In this document: positions 45,832 through 53,950 of the stretch, in pieces | Position numbering within the stretch: position 1 is the stretch's first letter | How the letters are laid out: each line of letters begins with the position of its first letter | Assembly: GCF_904426505.1 (NCBI RefSeq) | Contig: NZ_CAJGBN010000056.1 | Coordinates: 207,635 to 271,634, forward strand | DNA length: 64,000 nucleotides | Origin: Rubrivivax sp. A210 | Lineage (GTDB): Bacteria; Pseudomonadota; Gammaproteobacteria; Burkholderiales; Burkholderiaceae_C | Direction: 5' to 3' | The notes under the pieces: generated by a model | Databases searched by the model: none | What the model saw: the letters and a program-made list of their open reading frames with translations, nothing else | Told to the model about the DNA's origin: nothing | Position numbers and translations under genes: made by a program

Positions 45832-47085
45832 TCAGCCGTAACGCGCCAGCGCCAGCCCACTCACGTCGATGTCGGGCGTGCGCCCCGATACCAGGTCGGC
45901 GATGACGCGGCCGGTGCCGGCCGCCATGGTCCAGCCCAGCGTGCCGTGGCCGGTGGCCAGCAGCAGGTGCTTGACCGGCGTGGGCCCGACGATGGGCGTG
46001 CCGTCGGGCGTCATCGGGCGCAGGCCGCACCAGAACTCGGCCTTGGCGACATCGCCACCCTGCGGAAAGAGGTCGCTCACCACATGCGCCAGCGTGGCCC
46101 GGCGGGCCTCGCGCAGGGCCAGGTTGTAGCCCCCCAGTTCGGCCGTGCCACCGACGCGGATGCGGCTGCCCAGCCGCGTGACAGCGACCTTGTGCGTCTC
46201 GTCCATGATGGTGCTCTCGGGCGCGAACTTCGGGTCGGTCACCGGCAGCGTGATCGAATAGCCCTTGACCGGGTAGACCGGGATGCGGATGCCCACCGGC
46301 TCCAGCAGCTGCGGGCTGTAGCTGCCCAGCGCCAGCACCACGCGGTCGGCGCGCAGCAGGCCGCCATCGGTGTGGACGCCGGTGATGGCGCCGCCACCCA
46401 CCTGCAGCCCATCGATGCGCGTGTTCCAGCGGAACTTCACGCCCAGCGCCGCGGCCATCTCGGCCAGGCGGTTGCTGAAGAGAAAGCAGTCGCCAGTCTC
46501 GTCGCCGGGCAGGCGCAGCGCGCCGACGAACTTGTGCTGGGTGAGCGCCAGCGCCGGCTCTGCCTTGCAGAAGCCGGCGCGGTCCAGCACCTCAAAGGGC
46601 ACGCCGTACTGCTTGAGCACGGCCACGTCGCCGCCGATGCCGTCGAGCTGCTTCTGAGTGCGGAACAGCTGCAGCGTGCCCTGGGCGCGGTCGTCGTAGG
46701 CGATGGCCGTCTCGTCGCGCAAGGCCTTGAGGCAGTCGCGGCTGTATTCGGCGATGGGCACCATGCGGCTCTTGTTGACGGCATAGGCGCGCGCATTGCA
46801 GTTCATCAACATCTGCCAGCCCCAGCGCCACATGGCGGGGTCGAGCAGCGGCCGTATCACCAGCGGCGAATGCTGCATCAGCATCCACTTGATGGCCTTC
46901 ACCGGCACGCCGGGGCCGGCCCAGGGCGAGCTGTAGCCGGGCGAGACCTCGCCGGCATTGGCAAAGCTGGTTTCCAGCGCCGGCCCGGCCTGACGGTCGA
47001 CCACCTCGACCTCGTGGCCGGCACGGGCCAGGTAATAGGCCGAAGCCACGCCAATCACGCCACCACCGAGTACCAGAACCTTCAT
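45832..47085 (-). CDS. dadA: D-amino-acid dehydrogenase small subunit
   Basis: A 417-residue FAD-dependent membrane-associated dehydrogenase oxidising D-amino acids, mainly D-alanine, to keto acids. It opens MKVLVLGGGVIGVASAYYLA (FAD motif GGGVIG). It has the DadA landmarks SFANAGEVSPGYSSPWAGPG and GLRPMTPDGTPIVGPT and ends with the second FAD stretch TGHGTLGWTMAAGTG. Start ATG 47085. No alanine racemase is adjacent. It is divergent from an MFS gene. Confidence 0.94.
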   Translation of the reverse strand: MKVLVLGGGVIGVASAYYLARAGHEVEVVDRQAGPALETSFANAGEVSPGYSSPWAGPGVPVKAIKWMLMQHSPLVIRPLLDPAMWRWGWQMLMNCNARAYAVNKSRMVPIAEYSRDCLKALRDETAIAYDDRAQGTLQLFRTQKQLDGIGGDVAVLKQYGVPFEVLDRAGFCKAEPALALTQHKFVGALRLPGDETGDCFLFSNRLAEMAAALGVKFRWNTRIDGLQVGGGAITGVHTDGGLLRADRVVLALGSYSPQLLEPVGIRIPVYPVKGYSITLPVTDPKFAPESTIMDETHKVAVTRLGSRIRVGGTAELGGYNLALREARRATLAHVVSDLFPQGGDVAKAEFWCGLRPMTPDGTPIVGPTPVKHLLLATGHGTLGWTMAAGTGRVIADLVSGRTPDIDVSGLALARYG

Positions 47086-47168
47086 GGAGCCCCCTGCCCT
47101 TGCGATGGACAGCCACTGTAGCGGCGGCCCCACCGGCAGGCAGAAGCGTTTTCCAAGAGAATCGCCGC

Positions 47169-48386
47169 ATGAATCCCGCTTCGACCCCCCCTCGGCTGTC
47201 AATGTCTCAGGTGCTGCTGTGCGGCGCCGCCATCGTCACGCTGAGCATGGGTGTGCGCCATGGCTTCGGCCTGTGGTTGCAGCCCATCACGATGGAGCGC
47301 GGCTGGACGCGCGAGACCTTTGCCTTCGCGCTGGCGGTGCAAAACCTGTCATGGGGCATCGCCGGGCCCTTTGCCGGCATGCTGGCCGACCGTTTCGGCG
47401 CCATCCGCGTGCTCGTCGGCTCCGGGCTGCTCTATGCCATCGGCCTGGTGCTGATGGCGCTGGCGCCTACCGGCGTGACCTTCACGCTCAGCGCCGGCAT
47501 CCTGCTCGGCATCGCCCAGGCCGGCTGCACCTATGCCGTGGTCTATGGCGTCATCACACGCAATGTCTCGGCCGAGAAGCGCTCTTGGGCCATGGGCATC
47601 ACGGCCGCCGCCGGTTCCTTCGGCCAGTTCCTGATGGTGCCGGTGTCCAGCGGCTTGATCAGCGCCTTCGGCTGGCAGCAGGCTCTGATCATCCTGGGCT
47701 TTGCCATGCTGCTGGTGGCGCCGCTGGCCCTGGGCCTGCGCGAAGGCGCCATGGCCGCCACTTCCGGCCCGCAGCAAAGCATTCTGGAAGCCGTGCGCGA
47801 GGCCTTCCGCTACCGCAGCTTCCAGCTGCTGATGGCGGGCTATTTCGTCTGCGGCTTCCAGGTCGTCTTCATCGGCGTACACATGCCGAGCTACCTCAAG
47901 GACCACGGCCTCTCGCCCCAGGTGGCCACCATGGCGCTGGCGCTGATCGGCCTCTTCAACGTCTTCGGCACCTACATCGCCGGCGCCCTCGGCCAGCGCC
48001 TGGCCAAGCGCCACATCCTGGCCGCCATCTACCTGCTGCGCGCCGCCGCCATCGTCATCTTCCTGGCCGTGCCGCTCACGCCCGCCAGCGTCTATGTCTT
48101 CTCGTCGGTGATGGGCCTGCTGTGGCTGAGCACGGTGCCGCCCACCAATGCCATCGTGGCGCAGATCTTCGGCATCAAGCATTTCTCGATGCTGGGCGGC
48201 TTCGTCTTCCTGTCGCACCAGGTCGGCAGCTTCATGGGCGTGTGGCTGGGCGGCAAGCTCTACGACGCCACCGGCAGCTACGACGTCGTCTGGTGGATCG
48301 CGGTGGCGCTGGGCATCTTTGCCGCGCTCATCAACCTGCCGGTGCGCGAGACCGCGATCACGCGGCCGGTGGCGCAGCCGGCGTGA
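47169..48386 (+). CDS. MFS transporter, probable carboxylate/OFA type
   Basis: A 405-residue transporter with 12 predicted helices: ALAVQNLSWGIAGPFAGMLADRFG carries the MFS loop in its last residues (MLADRFGAIRVLVGSGLLY), and WMAGITAAAGSFGQFLM-like AMGITAAAGSFGQFLMVPV is typical of the oxalate/formate and monocarboxylate group. The substrate is unknown. Start ATG 47169. GAGAAT lies 6 nt before it, but AAGAGA could equally serve as a weak ribosome-binding site. Confidence 0.88.
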   Translation: MNPASTPPRLSMSQVLLCGAAIVTLSMGVRHGFGLWLQPITMERGWTRETFAFALAVQNLSWGIAGPFAGMLADRFGAIRVLVGSGLLYAIGLVLMALAPTGVTFTLSAGILLGIAQAGCTYAVVYGVITRNVSAEKRSWAMGITAAAGSFGQFLMVPVSSGLISAFGWQQALIILGFAMLLVAPLALGLREGAMAATSGPQQSILEAVREAFRYRSFQLLMAGYFVCGFQVVFIGVHMPSYLKDHGLSPQVATMALALIGLFNVFGTYIAGALGQRLAKRHILAAIYLLRAAAIVIFLAVPLTPASVYVFSSVMGLLWLSTVPPTNAIVAQIFGIKHFSMLGGFVFLSHQVGSFMGVWLGGKLYDATGSYDVVWWIAVALGIFAALINLPVRETAITRPVAQPA

Positions 48387-48409
48387 GCCGCGCAGAAGGC
48401 CGCCCCGCC

Positions 48410-48544
48410 ATGCCCCGCCCTGCCCTGCTGCGCGCCGCCACCATCTGGGCCGCTGCCCTGGCGGCGCTGGCGGCGGTCTTCATGGCGTATCTGAACCCGC
48501 ACCTGGTGTTCGACCTCGCCACGCGCGTCTGGGCATGCTTCTAG
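48410..48544 (+). CDS. 44-residue single-pass membrane peptide
   Basis: ATG 48410 to TAG 48544 encodes a 44-residue peptide. A basic start (MPRPALLRAATIW) leads into one hydrophobic helix (AAALAALAAVFMAYL) and a polar end NPHLVFDLATRVWACF. GAAGGC lies 10-15 nt upstream. The last 10 bp overlap the methyltransferase start, so translation is probably coupled. I believe similar peptides occur in related Comamonadaceae-type genomes next to this gene, but that is recollection. Function unknown. Confidence 0.7.
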   Translation: MPRPALLRAATIWAAALAALAAVFMAYLNPHLVFDLATRVWACF

Positions 48545-49095
48545 CGCCGCCCTCGGCCTGGGTGCGGCGCTTTGCCGGCCTCATCGCGCCGGGAGGCACG
48601 GTGCTCGACCTCGCCTGCGGCAGCGGCCGCCATCTGCACTGGCTGGCGGCCCAGGGCTGGCGGCTCACCGGCGTCGACCGCGACGCCGCCGCACTCGCCC
48701 CGCTGGCGGCGGCCTGCCCGCAGGCCGAGCTGATCACGGCCGACATCGAGGGCGGCCCCTGGCCGCTGGCAGGCCGCCGCTTCGACGCCATCGTCGTCAC
48801 CAACTACCTCTGGCGCCCGCTCTGGCCGGCGCTGCTGGACGCGCTGGCCGAGGGCGGCGTGCTGATCTACGAGACCTTCGCCGCCGGCCATGCGCAATAC
48901 GGCCGTCCGTCGCGGCCTGATTTCCTGCTCGAACGCGGTGAACTGTTGCGGCTGTGCGAGGGCCTGCGCGTGGTGGCTTTCGAGGACGGCATCGAAGCCA
49001 CGGTGCCGCGCTGCGTGCAGCGCATCGTCGTGATGCGGGAGCCCCCCGGCACGCCGACGGCGCGGCTGGCCGTCCTCGACGGCCCCGGCGGCTAA
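48535..49095 (+). CDS. Class I SAM-dependent methyltransferase
   Basis: A 186-residue Rossmann-fold methyltransferase of the TehB/UbiE-like group. Motif I is VLDLACGSGRHLHWLA, motif II ends LTGVDRDAAAL and motif IV is DAIVVTNYLWRPLW. The short length indicates a small-molecule or metalloid substrate rather than nucleic acid. ATG 48535 overlaps the preceding 44-residue gene by 10 bp. dapA follows 40 bp later. Confidence 0.86.
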   Translation: MLLAPPSAWVRRFAGLIAPGGTVLDLACGSGRHLHWLAAQGWRLTGVDRDAAALAPLAAACPQAELITADIEGGPWPLAGRRFDAIVVTNYLWRPLWPALLDALAEGGVLIYETFAAGHAQYGRPSRPDFLLERGELLRLCEGLRVVAFEDGIEATVPRCVQRIVVMREPPGTPTARLAVLDGPGG

Positions 49096-49135
49096 AATCG
49101 CGCCCTCGCCCAGGAACCCGGCCAGGACCCGCCCC

Positions 49136-50020
49136 ATGAATCCCATCACCGGCAGCATCGTCGCCCTCGTGACGCCCATGCACGAAGACGGCAGCGTCGA
49201 CTATCCGGCGCTGCGCCGCCTGATCGACTGGCACATCGCCGAAGGCACCGATTGCATAGGCGTCGTCGGCACCACGGGCGAATCGCCCACGGTGTCGGTG
49301 GAAGAACACTGCGAGATCATCCGCGTCGCCGTCGAGCATGCTGCCGGCCGCGTGCCCATCATGGCCGGCGCCGGCGCCAACGCCACGCGCGAGGCCATCG
49401 AGCTGACGCGCTATGCCAAGCAGGTGGGCGCCGACTGCTCGCTGCAGGTCGTGCCCTACTACAACAAGCCGTCGCAGGAAGGCATCTACCAGCACTTCAA
49501 GGCCATCGCCGAGGCGGTGGATCTGCCGGTGGTGCTCTACAACGTGCCCGGCCGCACGGTGGCCGACATGCTGCCCGAGACCACGCTGCGCCTGGCCCAG
49601 GTGCCGGGCATCGTGGCCATCAAGGAGGCCAGCGGCAACATCGAGCGCGCGGCCCAGCTCATCAAGCATGCGCCCAAGGGCTTTGCCATCTATTCCGGCG
49701 ACGACGGCACCGCCATCGCGCTGATGCTGCTGGGCGGCCACGGCAACGTCAGCGTCACCGCCAATGTGGCGCCGCGCCTGATGCACGAGCTGTGCATGGC
49801 GGCGATGGCCGGCGAGGTCAAGCGCGCCACCGCCATCCACCTGCAGCTGCTCGCGCTGCACAGGCAGCTTTTCTGCGAACCCAGCCCCACGCCCACCAAG
49901 TGGGCGCTGCAGCAGATGGGGCTGTGCGGCGCCGCCGTGCGCCTGCCGATCACGCCGCTGACGGCGGCCGGCCAGGCCCTGGTGGGCGGCGCGCTGCGCG
50001 AAGCCGGCCTGCTGCGCTGA
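49136..50020 (+). CDS. dapA: 4-Hydroxy-tetrahydrodipicolinate synthase
   Basis: The first committed enzyme of lysine/diaminopimelate synthesis, condensing pyruvate with aspartate semialdehyde. The 294-residue TIM barrel has GTTGESPTVSVEEH, the Tyr in VPYYNKPSQEG and the Schiff-base Lys in GIVAIKEASGN. TAAAAT at 49094-49099, 36 bp before the ATG, is a possible -10. bamC follows 77 bp downstream, the same order as in E. coli. Confidence 0.96.
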   Translation: MNPITGSIVALVTPMHEDGSVDYPALRRLIDWHIAEGTDCIGVVGTTGESPTVSVEEHCEIIRVAVEHAAGRVPIMAGAGANATREAIELTRYAKQVGADCSLQVVPYYNKPSQEGIYQHFKAIAEAVDLPVVLYNVPGRTVADMLPETTLRLAQVPGIVAIKEASGNIERAAQLIKHAPKGFAIYSGDDGTAIALMLLGGHGNVSVTANVAPRLMHELCMAAMAGEVKRATAIHLQLLALHRQLFCEPSPTPTKWALQQMGLCGAAVRLPITPLTAAGQALVGGALREAGLLR

Positions 50021-50097
50021 TGCCGCGCCACCGCTGCGCCGCCCCCCTTCCATGCCATGACCACGGCCGCCACGCGGCCGTGGCGGAGACCGCGAAC

Positions 50098-51264
50098 GTG
50101 AATTCCCATCTTGCTGCCACCCCCATCCGGCTCAGCGCACTCGCGCTGGCGGCAACGCTGGTGGCCTGTTCCTCGGTCGATTCGCTGTTCTCGGGCGACA
50201 AGGTCGACTACCGCTCCGCGGCCAAGGCCAAGGCGCTTGAGGTGCCGCCCGACCTCACCCAACTGGCGCAGCAATCGCGCTACCAGGTGCAGGGCGGCGT
50301 GATCAGCGCGGCCAATGCCGGCGGCGCGGCGGCGGCGCCGGTGACCACGGCCGCGGCCACCGGCGGCGTGGCGATCACGGCGCAGGGCGAGATCCGCGTC
50401 GAGCGCGCCGGCCAGCAGCGTTGGCTGGTGGCGCCGGCCGCCCCCGAGGTGCTGTGGCCCAGGCTCAAGGCCTTCTGGGAGCAGCGCGGCTTCACGCTCG
50501 AGGAAGAGAACGCCGCCCTCGGCGTGATGGAGACCGGCTGGAACGAGAACCGCGCCAAGCTGCCCAACGACGTGGTGCGCAGCACCCTGGGGCGGCTGTT
50601 CGGCAATGTCTACGACAGCGGCGAGCGCGACCGCTATCGCACCCGCATCGAGCGCACCGCCCAGGGCAGCGAGATCTACCTGTCGCACCGCGGCCTCGAG
50701 GAGATCTACACCGACGAGAAGCGCGAGAACACGCGCTGGCGCCCGCGTGCCCCCGACCCCCAACTCGAGGCCGAGATGCTGGCGCGGCTGATGCTGGCGC
50801 TGGGCGGCAAGGACGAACCCACGCGAGCGGCCGGCGCCCCGGTGGCGCCCGCCACACCCAGCGCCCAGGCCCAGCAGGTGCTCAAGGCACCCGAGGGCCC
50901 GGCGCGCGCCCGCGCCGTCGCCGGCGCCGCAGCGCTGGAGGTGGATGAGCCCTTCGACCGCGCCTGGCGCCGCGTCGGCCTGGCGCTGGACCGCGGCGGC
51001 TTCTCGGTCGAGGACCGCGACCGCAATGCCGGCCTCTACTATGTGCGCTACGTCGACCCCAAGGCGGCGGGCAAGGAAGAGCCCGGCTGGTGGGCACGCC
51101 TGTTCGGTGACTCCAGCAACCCCCAGGCCGCGGTGCGTTACCGCATTGCCGTCAAGGGCCAGGGCGAGAAGACCGCGGTCACCGTGCTCACCTCGGCCGG
51201 CGGCGCCGACAGCGGCGAGAACGGCCGCAACATCGCCGCCGCCCTGGTGACCGAACTGCGCTGA
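50098..51264 (+). CDS. bamC: Outer-membrane assembly lipoprotein BamC
   Basis: A 388-residue lipoprotein of the BAM complex, which inserts beta-barrel proteins into the outer membrane. The signal peptide RLSALALAATLVAC ends at the lipidated Cys and is followed by SSVDSLFSGDKVDYRSA. Two helix-grip domains follow, with PPDLTQLAQQSRYQ in the unstructured BamD-binding part. GTG 50098 is chosen for signal-peptide geometry; GTG 50080 is also possible. It is in an operon with dapA and ends before a strong terminator. Confidence 0.9.
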   Translation: MNSHLAATPIRLSALALAATLVACSSVDSLFSGDKVDYRSAAKAKALEVPPDLTQLAQQSRYQVQGGVISAANAGGAAAAPVTTAAATGGVAITAQGEIRVERAGQQRWLVAPAAPEVLWPRLKAFWEQRGFTLEEENAALGVMETGWNENRAKLPNDVVRSTLGRLFGNVYDSGERDRYRTRIERTAQGSEIYLSHRGLEEIYTDEKRENTRWRPRAPDPQLEAEMLARLMLALGGKDEPTRAAGAPVAPATPSAQAQQVLKAPEGPARARAVAGAAALEVDEPFDRAWRRVGLALDRGGFSVEDRDRNAGLYYVRYVDPKAAGKEEPGWWARLFGDSSNPQAAVRYRIAVKGQGEKTAVTVLTSAGGADSGENGRNIAAALVTELR

Positions 51265-51282
51265 CGGCCCACCCGCCCATGC

Positions 51283-51309
51283 AAAAGGCCGCCCGAGGGC
51301 GGCCTTTTT
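51283..51309. terminator. Bidirectional intrinsic terminator after bamC
   Basis: AAAAGGCCGCCC-GA-GGGCGGCCTTTTT: an 8-bp GC stem (GGCCGCCC/GGGCGGCC) with A4/T5 flanks. It serves bamC on the plus strand and the small lipoprotein gene on the minus strand. Confidence 0.92.
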
Positions 51310-51358
51310 CGTCTTGCCGTGAGCCGCCTTGCGGCGGGCCCTTGGCAATGCGACTGGC

Positions 51359-51559
51359 TTACTTGGAAGCAGCGGCGGCCGGCGCGGTGGCTTCGGAAGC
51401 GGCGGCGGCGGGGGCCGAAGCGGCATCAGCCGGGGCGGGGGCCGGCGCCGGGGCGGGAGCAGCGGCCGGGGCCGGGGCGGGCGCCGGGGCTTCGGTCTTG
51501 CCGCAGGCGGCCAGGGCGAGCGTGGCAACCAGGGAAGCCAGGATGAGCGACTTGTTCAT
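51359..51559 (-). CDS. Small Ala/Pro-rich lipoprotein
   Basis: A 66-residue lipoprotein. The signal peptide MNKSLILASLVATLALAAC has lipobox LAAC, followed by GKTEAPAPAPAPAAAP and further AP-type and AAAS repeats, with no globular domain. Likely anchored in the outer membrane with a rigid, extended, Pro-rich chain. Start ATG 51559 follows GAGGATACACAC. It has its own promoter region with about 130 nt of leader. Function unknown. Confidence 0.8.
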   Translation of the reverse strand: MNKSLILASLVATLALAACGKTEAPAPAPAPAAAPAPAPAPAPADAASAPAAAASEATAPAAAASK

Positions 51560-51698
51560 GTGTGTATCCTCAATGAGTTATGGGTCAGGAGTGAGCTTTT
51601 ATTGGGCGCTCTTCGACGATGCTCAGAGACCCATCACAAATAGACGGTGGCGGCCAGTTCAAGATGAATTTCGTGACCAATCCGCTGTCTAGCCCACG

Positions 51699-51704
51699 AT
51701 TATA
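51699..51704 (-). promoter_or_regulatory. Perfect TATAAT upstream of the small lipoprotein gene
   Basis: TATAAT on the minus strand in a GC-rich context. TTGCCC occurs only 10 nt upstream, too close for a standard -35. The predicted leader is about 130 nt and contains a 7-bp ATGGGTC/GACCCAT inverted repeat. Confidence 0.5.
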
Positions 51705-51724
51705 GCCCGCCCCCGGGCAAGCCC

Positions 51725-52249
51725 CTATAGACCCAGTGTGTTCACGGCAAAGGCGGTCTCGGACCGTTGCAAAACCGCGTCAACCCGCTCGCGCCACAAA
51801 TGGGCCGCGCGCAGATCGACCAGGGCGCGTCCGCGCCAGTGCGTGGCATCGGCCAGGTGTACGCTGACGGCGCGGTCGTCCAGCAGCAGCGTCGGCAGTT
51901 CAGCCGCCATTTCGGCCGGCGCCTGCCAGAAGCTCATCGCATGCGCCCAGTCGCGGCGCCAGGCAACAAAGCGCGGGTGGAAGCGCGGCACGTCGTCGTA
52001 GGCCGCCGCCAGCAGCACCAGGCGGCGCTGCGGCAGGCGCAGCCAGTCGGTCAGCGCGCGCAGCAAGTCGGCATCGCTCCAGGGCCAGATCTCGAAGCTG
52101 GGGGCTACGCAGCTGATCTGGCGCGCGCCCTGGACGATGGCGGTGTCGAAACCCCAGCGCAGCGCGGCGACGAAATCGGCCTGGCTGGCGATGGCGGGCG
52201 CGGGCGCAGGCGTTGGCGCGGCTGCCGGTGCGGAGGCCTCTTCGCTCAT
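51725..52249 (-). CDS. Conserved hypothetical protein, possibly DUF7931
   Basis: A 174-residue soluble protein. After an Ala/Pro-rich N-terminus (ASAPAAAPTPAPAPAIAS) it has a compact alpha/beta domain with REISCV-like GARQISCVAPSFEIWPWSD and LVLLAAAYDDVPRFHPRF, and ends RSETAFAVNTLGL. The layout resembles a phospholipase-D-like fragment, the family I recall as DUF7931, but this is not certain. ATG 52249 overlaps the stop of the hydroxylase gene as ATGA, so the two are coupled. Confidence 0.75.
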   Translation of the reverse strand: MSEEASAPAAAPTPAPAPAIASQADFVAALRWGFDTAIVQGARQISCVAPSFEIWPWSDADLLRALTDWLRLPQRRLVLLAAAYDDVPRFHPRFVAWRRDWAHAMSFWQAPAEMAAELPTLLLDDRAVSVHLADATHWRGRALVDLRAAHLWRERVDAVLQRSETAFAVNTLGL

Positions 52250-53379
52250 GCCTCTACCTGCCGCAGCCAGCCGGCCGCCAACCAGTCGTCGACCAGGGCC
52301 AGGGCGCCAGTGCCAAGGCGGCGCCACTCGGCCGGGGCCAGGTGGCGCGCGTCGGCCAGGCGACGCATCAACTGGGCATCGCGGCCTCCGGCGCGGAAGG
52401 CCTCGCCGTTGATGAAGACATGGTGCTCGTCGTACATCATGCGCGTGCAGGGGTCCAGGCTCAGCGCGACGCCGGCGCGGCGCGCCACGCCGGAACGGAA
52501 CCAGACCCGCGGCTTGGGCTCGCTCAACACCTCGCCGAGGGCGCGCTTCAGCCACTGCGGATCGGCCAGATGCTGCTCGACCGCGCGGCGTGCGAAGTCG
52601 ACCAGGCCTTCGGGGATGGCGCCCGGCGTCGCCGTCGCGGCCTGGCGCGGATCGCGGTAGAGCTTGCCAGGGCCGGCGTCGTCCTCGTCGGCCACGCGCT
52701 GCAGCAACTCGCGCGCCAGTTCGTCGGCGGCGGGCGCGCGGAAGCCCACCGAGCAGGTGATGCAGTCGCCGCCCTCGGCGACGCCGTCGTGGCCCCACAG
52801 CGGCGGCAGGTAGAGCATGTCGCCCGGCTCCAGCACCCAGTCGAGCGTGGGCTCGAACTGGCGCAGGATCTTCAGCGGCAGGCCGTCGACAAAGGCGGTG
52901 TCGCCCGGCGGCGCGACGCGCCAGCGCCGCCGGCCGTGGACCTGGATCAGGAAGACATCGTAGGAATCGACATGCGGCCCGACGCCGCCACCGGGGCTGG
53001 CCCAGGAAGCCATGAGGTCGTCCAGCCGCGCGTCAGGCACGAAGCGGAAGCGCTCGCGCATGGCGCTGGCCGCCGGCACATGCAGATCCAGCCCCTGCAC
53101 CAGCAGCGTCCAGTCGGGCTGCGCCAGCGGCGGCAGCATGCGCCGCTGCAACGGGCCGTGGCGCACCCGCCATTTGCCGCCCTGGCGCTCGACCAGGCGC
53201 GACTCGACATCGTCACTGGCGGCCAGCGCGAACAGCGCTGATCGGGGCAGCGGCGGCTTCACGCCGGGCCAGGCCTGGCGCACCAGCAGCGGCTTCTTCT
53301 GCCAGTGGCGGCGCATGAAGGCGGCCGGGGTGAGGCCGCCCAACATCGTCAATGGGGCGAGCGGGGCTTGTTCATCCAT
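52246..53379 (-). CDS. roxA: JmjC/cupin 2-oxoglutarate oxygenase, ribosomal protein L16 arginine hydroxylase-like
   Basis: A 377-residue Fe(II)/2-oxoglutarate oxygenase. The JmjC metal triad is His and Asp in GPHVDSYDVFLIQ and the distal His in LPPLWGHDGVAEG. The opening FMRRHWQKKPLLVRQAWPG is the YcfD/RoxA signature. E. coli YcfD hydroxylates an Arg of ribosomal protein L16. The C-terminal winged-helix-like part is present (MMYDEHHVFINGEAF). Start ATG 53379 is preceded by GAGAAT at 6 nt. It is divergent from slyD. Confidence 0.87.
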   Translation of the reverse strand: MDEQAPLAPLTMLGGLTPAAFMRRHWQKKPLLVRQAWPGVKPPLPRSALFALAASDDVESRLVERQGGKWRVRHGPLQRRMLPPLAQPDWTLLVQGLDLHVPAASAMRERFRFVPDARLDDLMASWASPGGGVGPHVDSYDVFLIQVHGRRRWRVAPPGDTAFVDGLPLKILRQFEPTLDWVLEPGDMLYLPPLWGHDGVAEGGDCITCSVGFRAPAADELARELLQRVADEDDAGPGKLYRDPRQAATATPGAIPEGLVDFARRAVEQHLADPQWLKRALGEVLSEPKPRVWFRSGVARRAGVALSLDPCTRMMYDEHHVFINGEAFRAGGRDAQLMRRLADARHLAPAEWRRLGTGALALVDDWLAAGWLRQVEA

Positions 53380-53436
53380 GGCGCCATTCTCGCCCCCGCG
53401 GTTCGGCGCCGGGAGGGGCTGTGACATCATCTGACG

Positions 53437-53946
53437 ATGCGCATCGATACCCCCTGCGTGGTCAGCCTGAGCTGGAAGCTCAGCGACGGCCAGAACCGCC
53501 CCATCGACGAACTCGGCGAGGCCGTTGAGTTCTTCTACGGCGGCAATGACCTGCTGGCCAAGGTCGAGGAAGCCCTGGCCGGCCACGAGGCCGGCGACGA
53601 ACTGCACATCCACCTCGAGCCCGAGCACGCCTTCGGCGACTACGACGCCGCCCTGGTGTGCTTCGAAGACCGCAAGCTCTTCCCCGAGGTGCTGGAGACC
53701 GGCATGGCCTTCGAGGGCCTGCCCGCCGGCCACGCCACGCCGGGCATGCCGGCCGACGCCATCTATGTCGTGACCGAGATCTACCCCTCGCATGTGGTGC
53801 TGGACGGCAACCACCCGCTGGCCGGGATGTCGCTGCGCCTGGCCCTCACGGTGCGCGACGTGCGCGCCGCCAGCGCCGACGAGATCGAGTCGCGCAGCGT
53901 CGGCGATGCGCCGCCGGTGTTGCGCCCGCCCGCGTCACTGCATTAG
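53437..53946 (+). CDS. slyD: FKBP-type peptidyl-prolyl isomerase, SlyD type
   Basis: A 169-residue prolyl isomerase and chaperone. FKBP segments flank an inserted-in-flap domain: SLSWKLSDGQNRPIDEL, AVEFFYGGNDLLAKVEEAL, then LEPEHAFGDYDAALVCFEDR and HVVLDGNHPLAGMSLRL. The His-rich metal-binding tail of E. coli SlyD is absent. Start ATG 53437; CATCAT stands 6 nt upstream. It converges with the methyltransferase gene, leaving 4 bp. Confidence 0.9.
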   Translation: MRIDTPCVVSLSWKLSDGQNRPIDELGEAVEFFYGGNDLLAKVEEALAGHEAGDELHIHLEPEHAFGDYDAALVCFEDRKLFPEVLETGMAFEGLPAGHATPGMPADAIYVVTEIYPSHVVLDGNHPLAGMSLRLALTVRDVRAASADEIESRSVGDAPPVLRPPASLH

Positions 53947-53950
53947 GTAT

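Noticed and set aside
51710..51720. TTGCCC as the -35 of the small lipoprotein promoter
   Set aside because: Only 10 nt from TATAAT; standard spacing is 16-18 nt.
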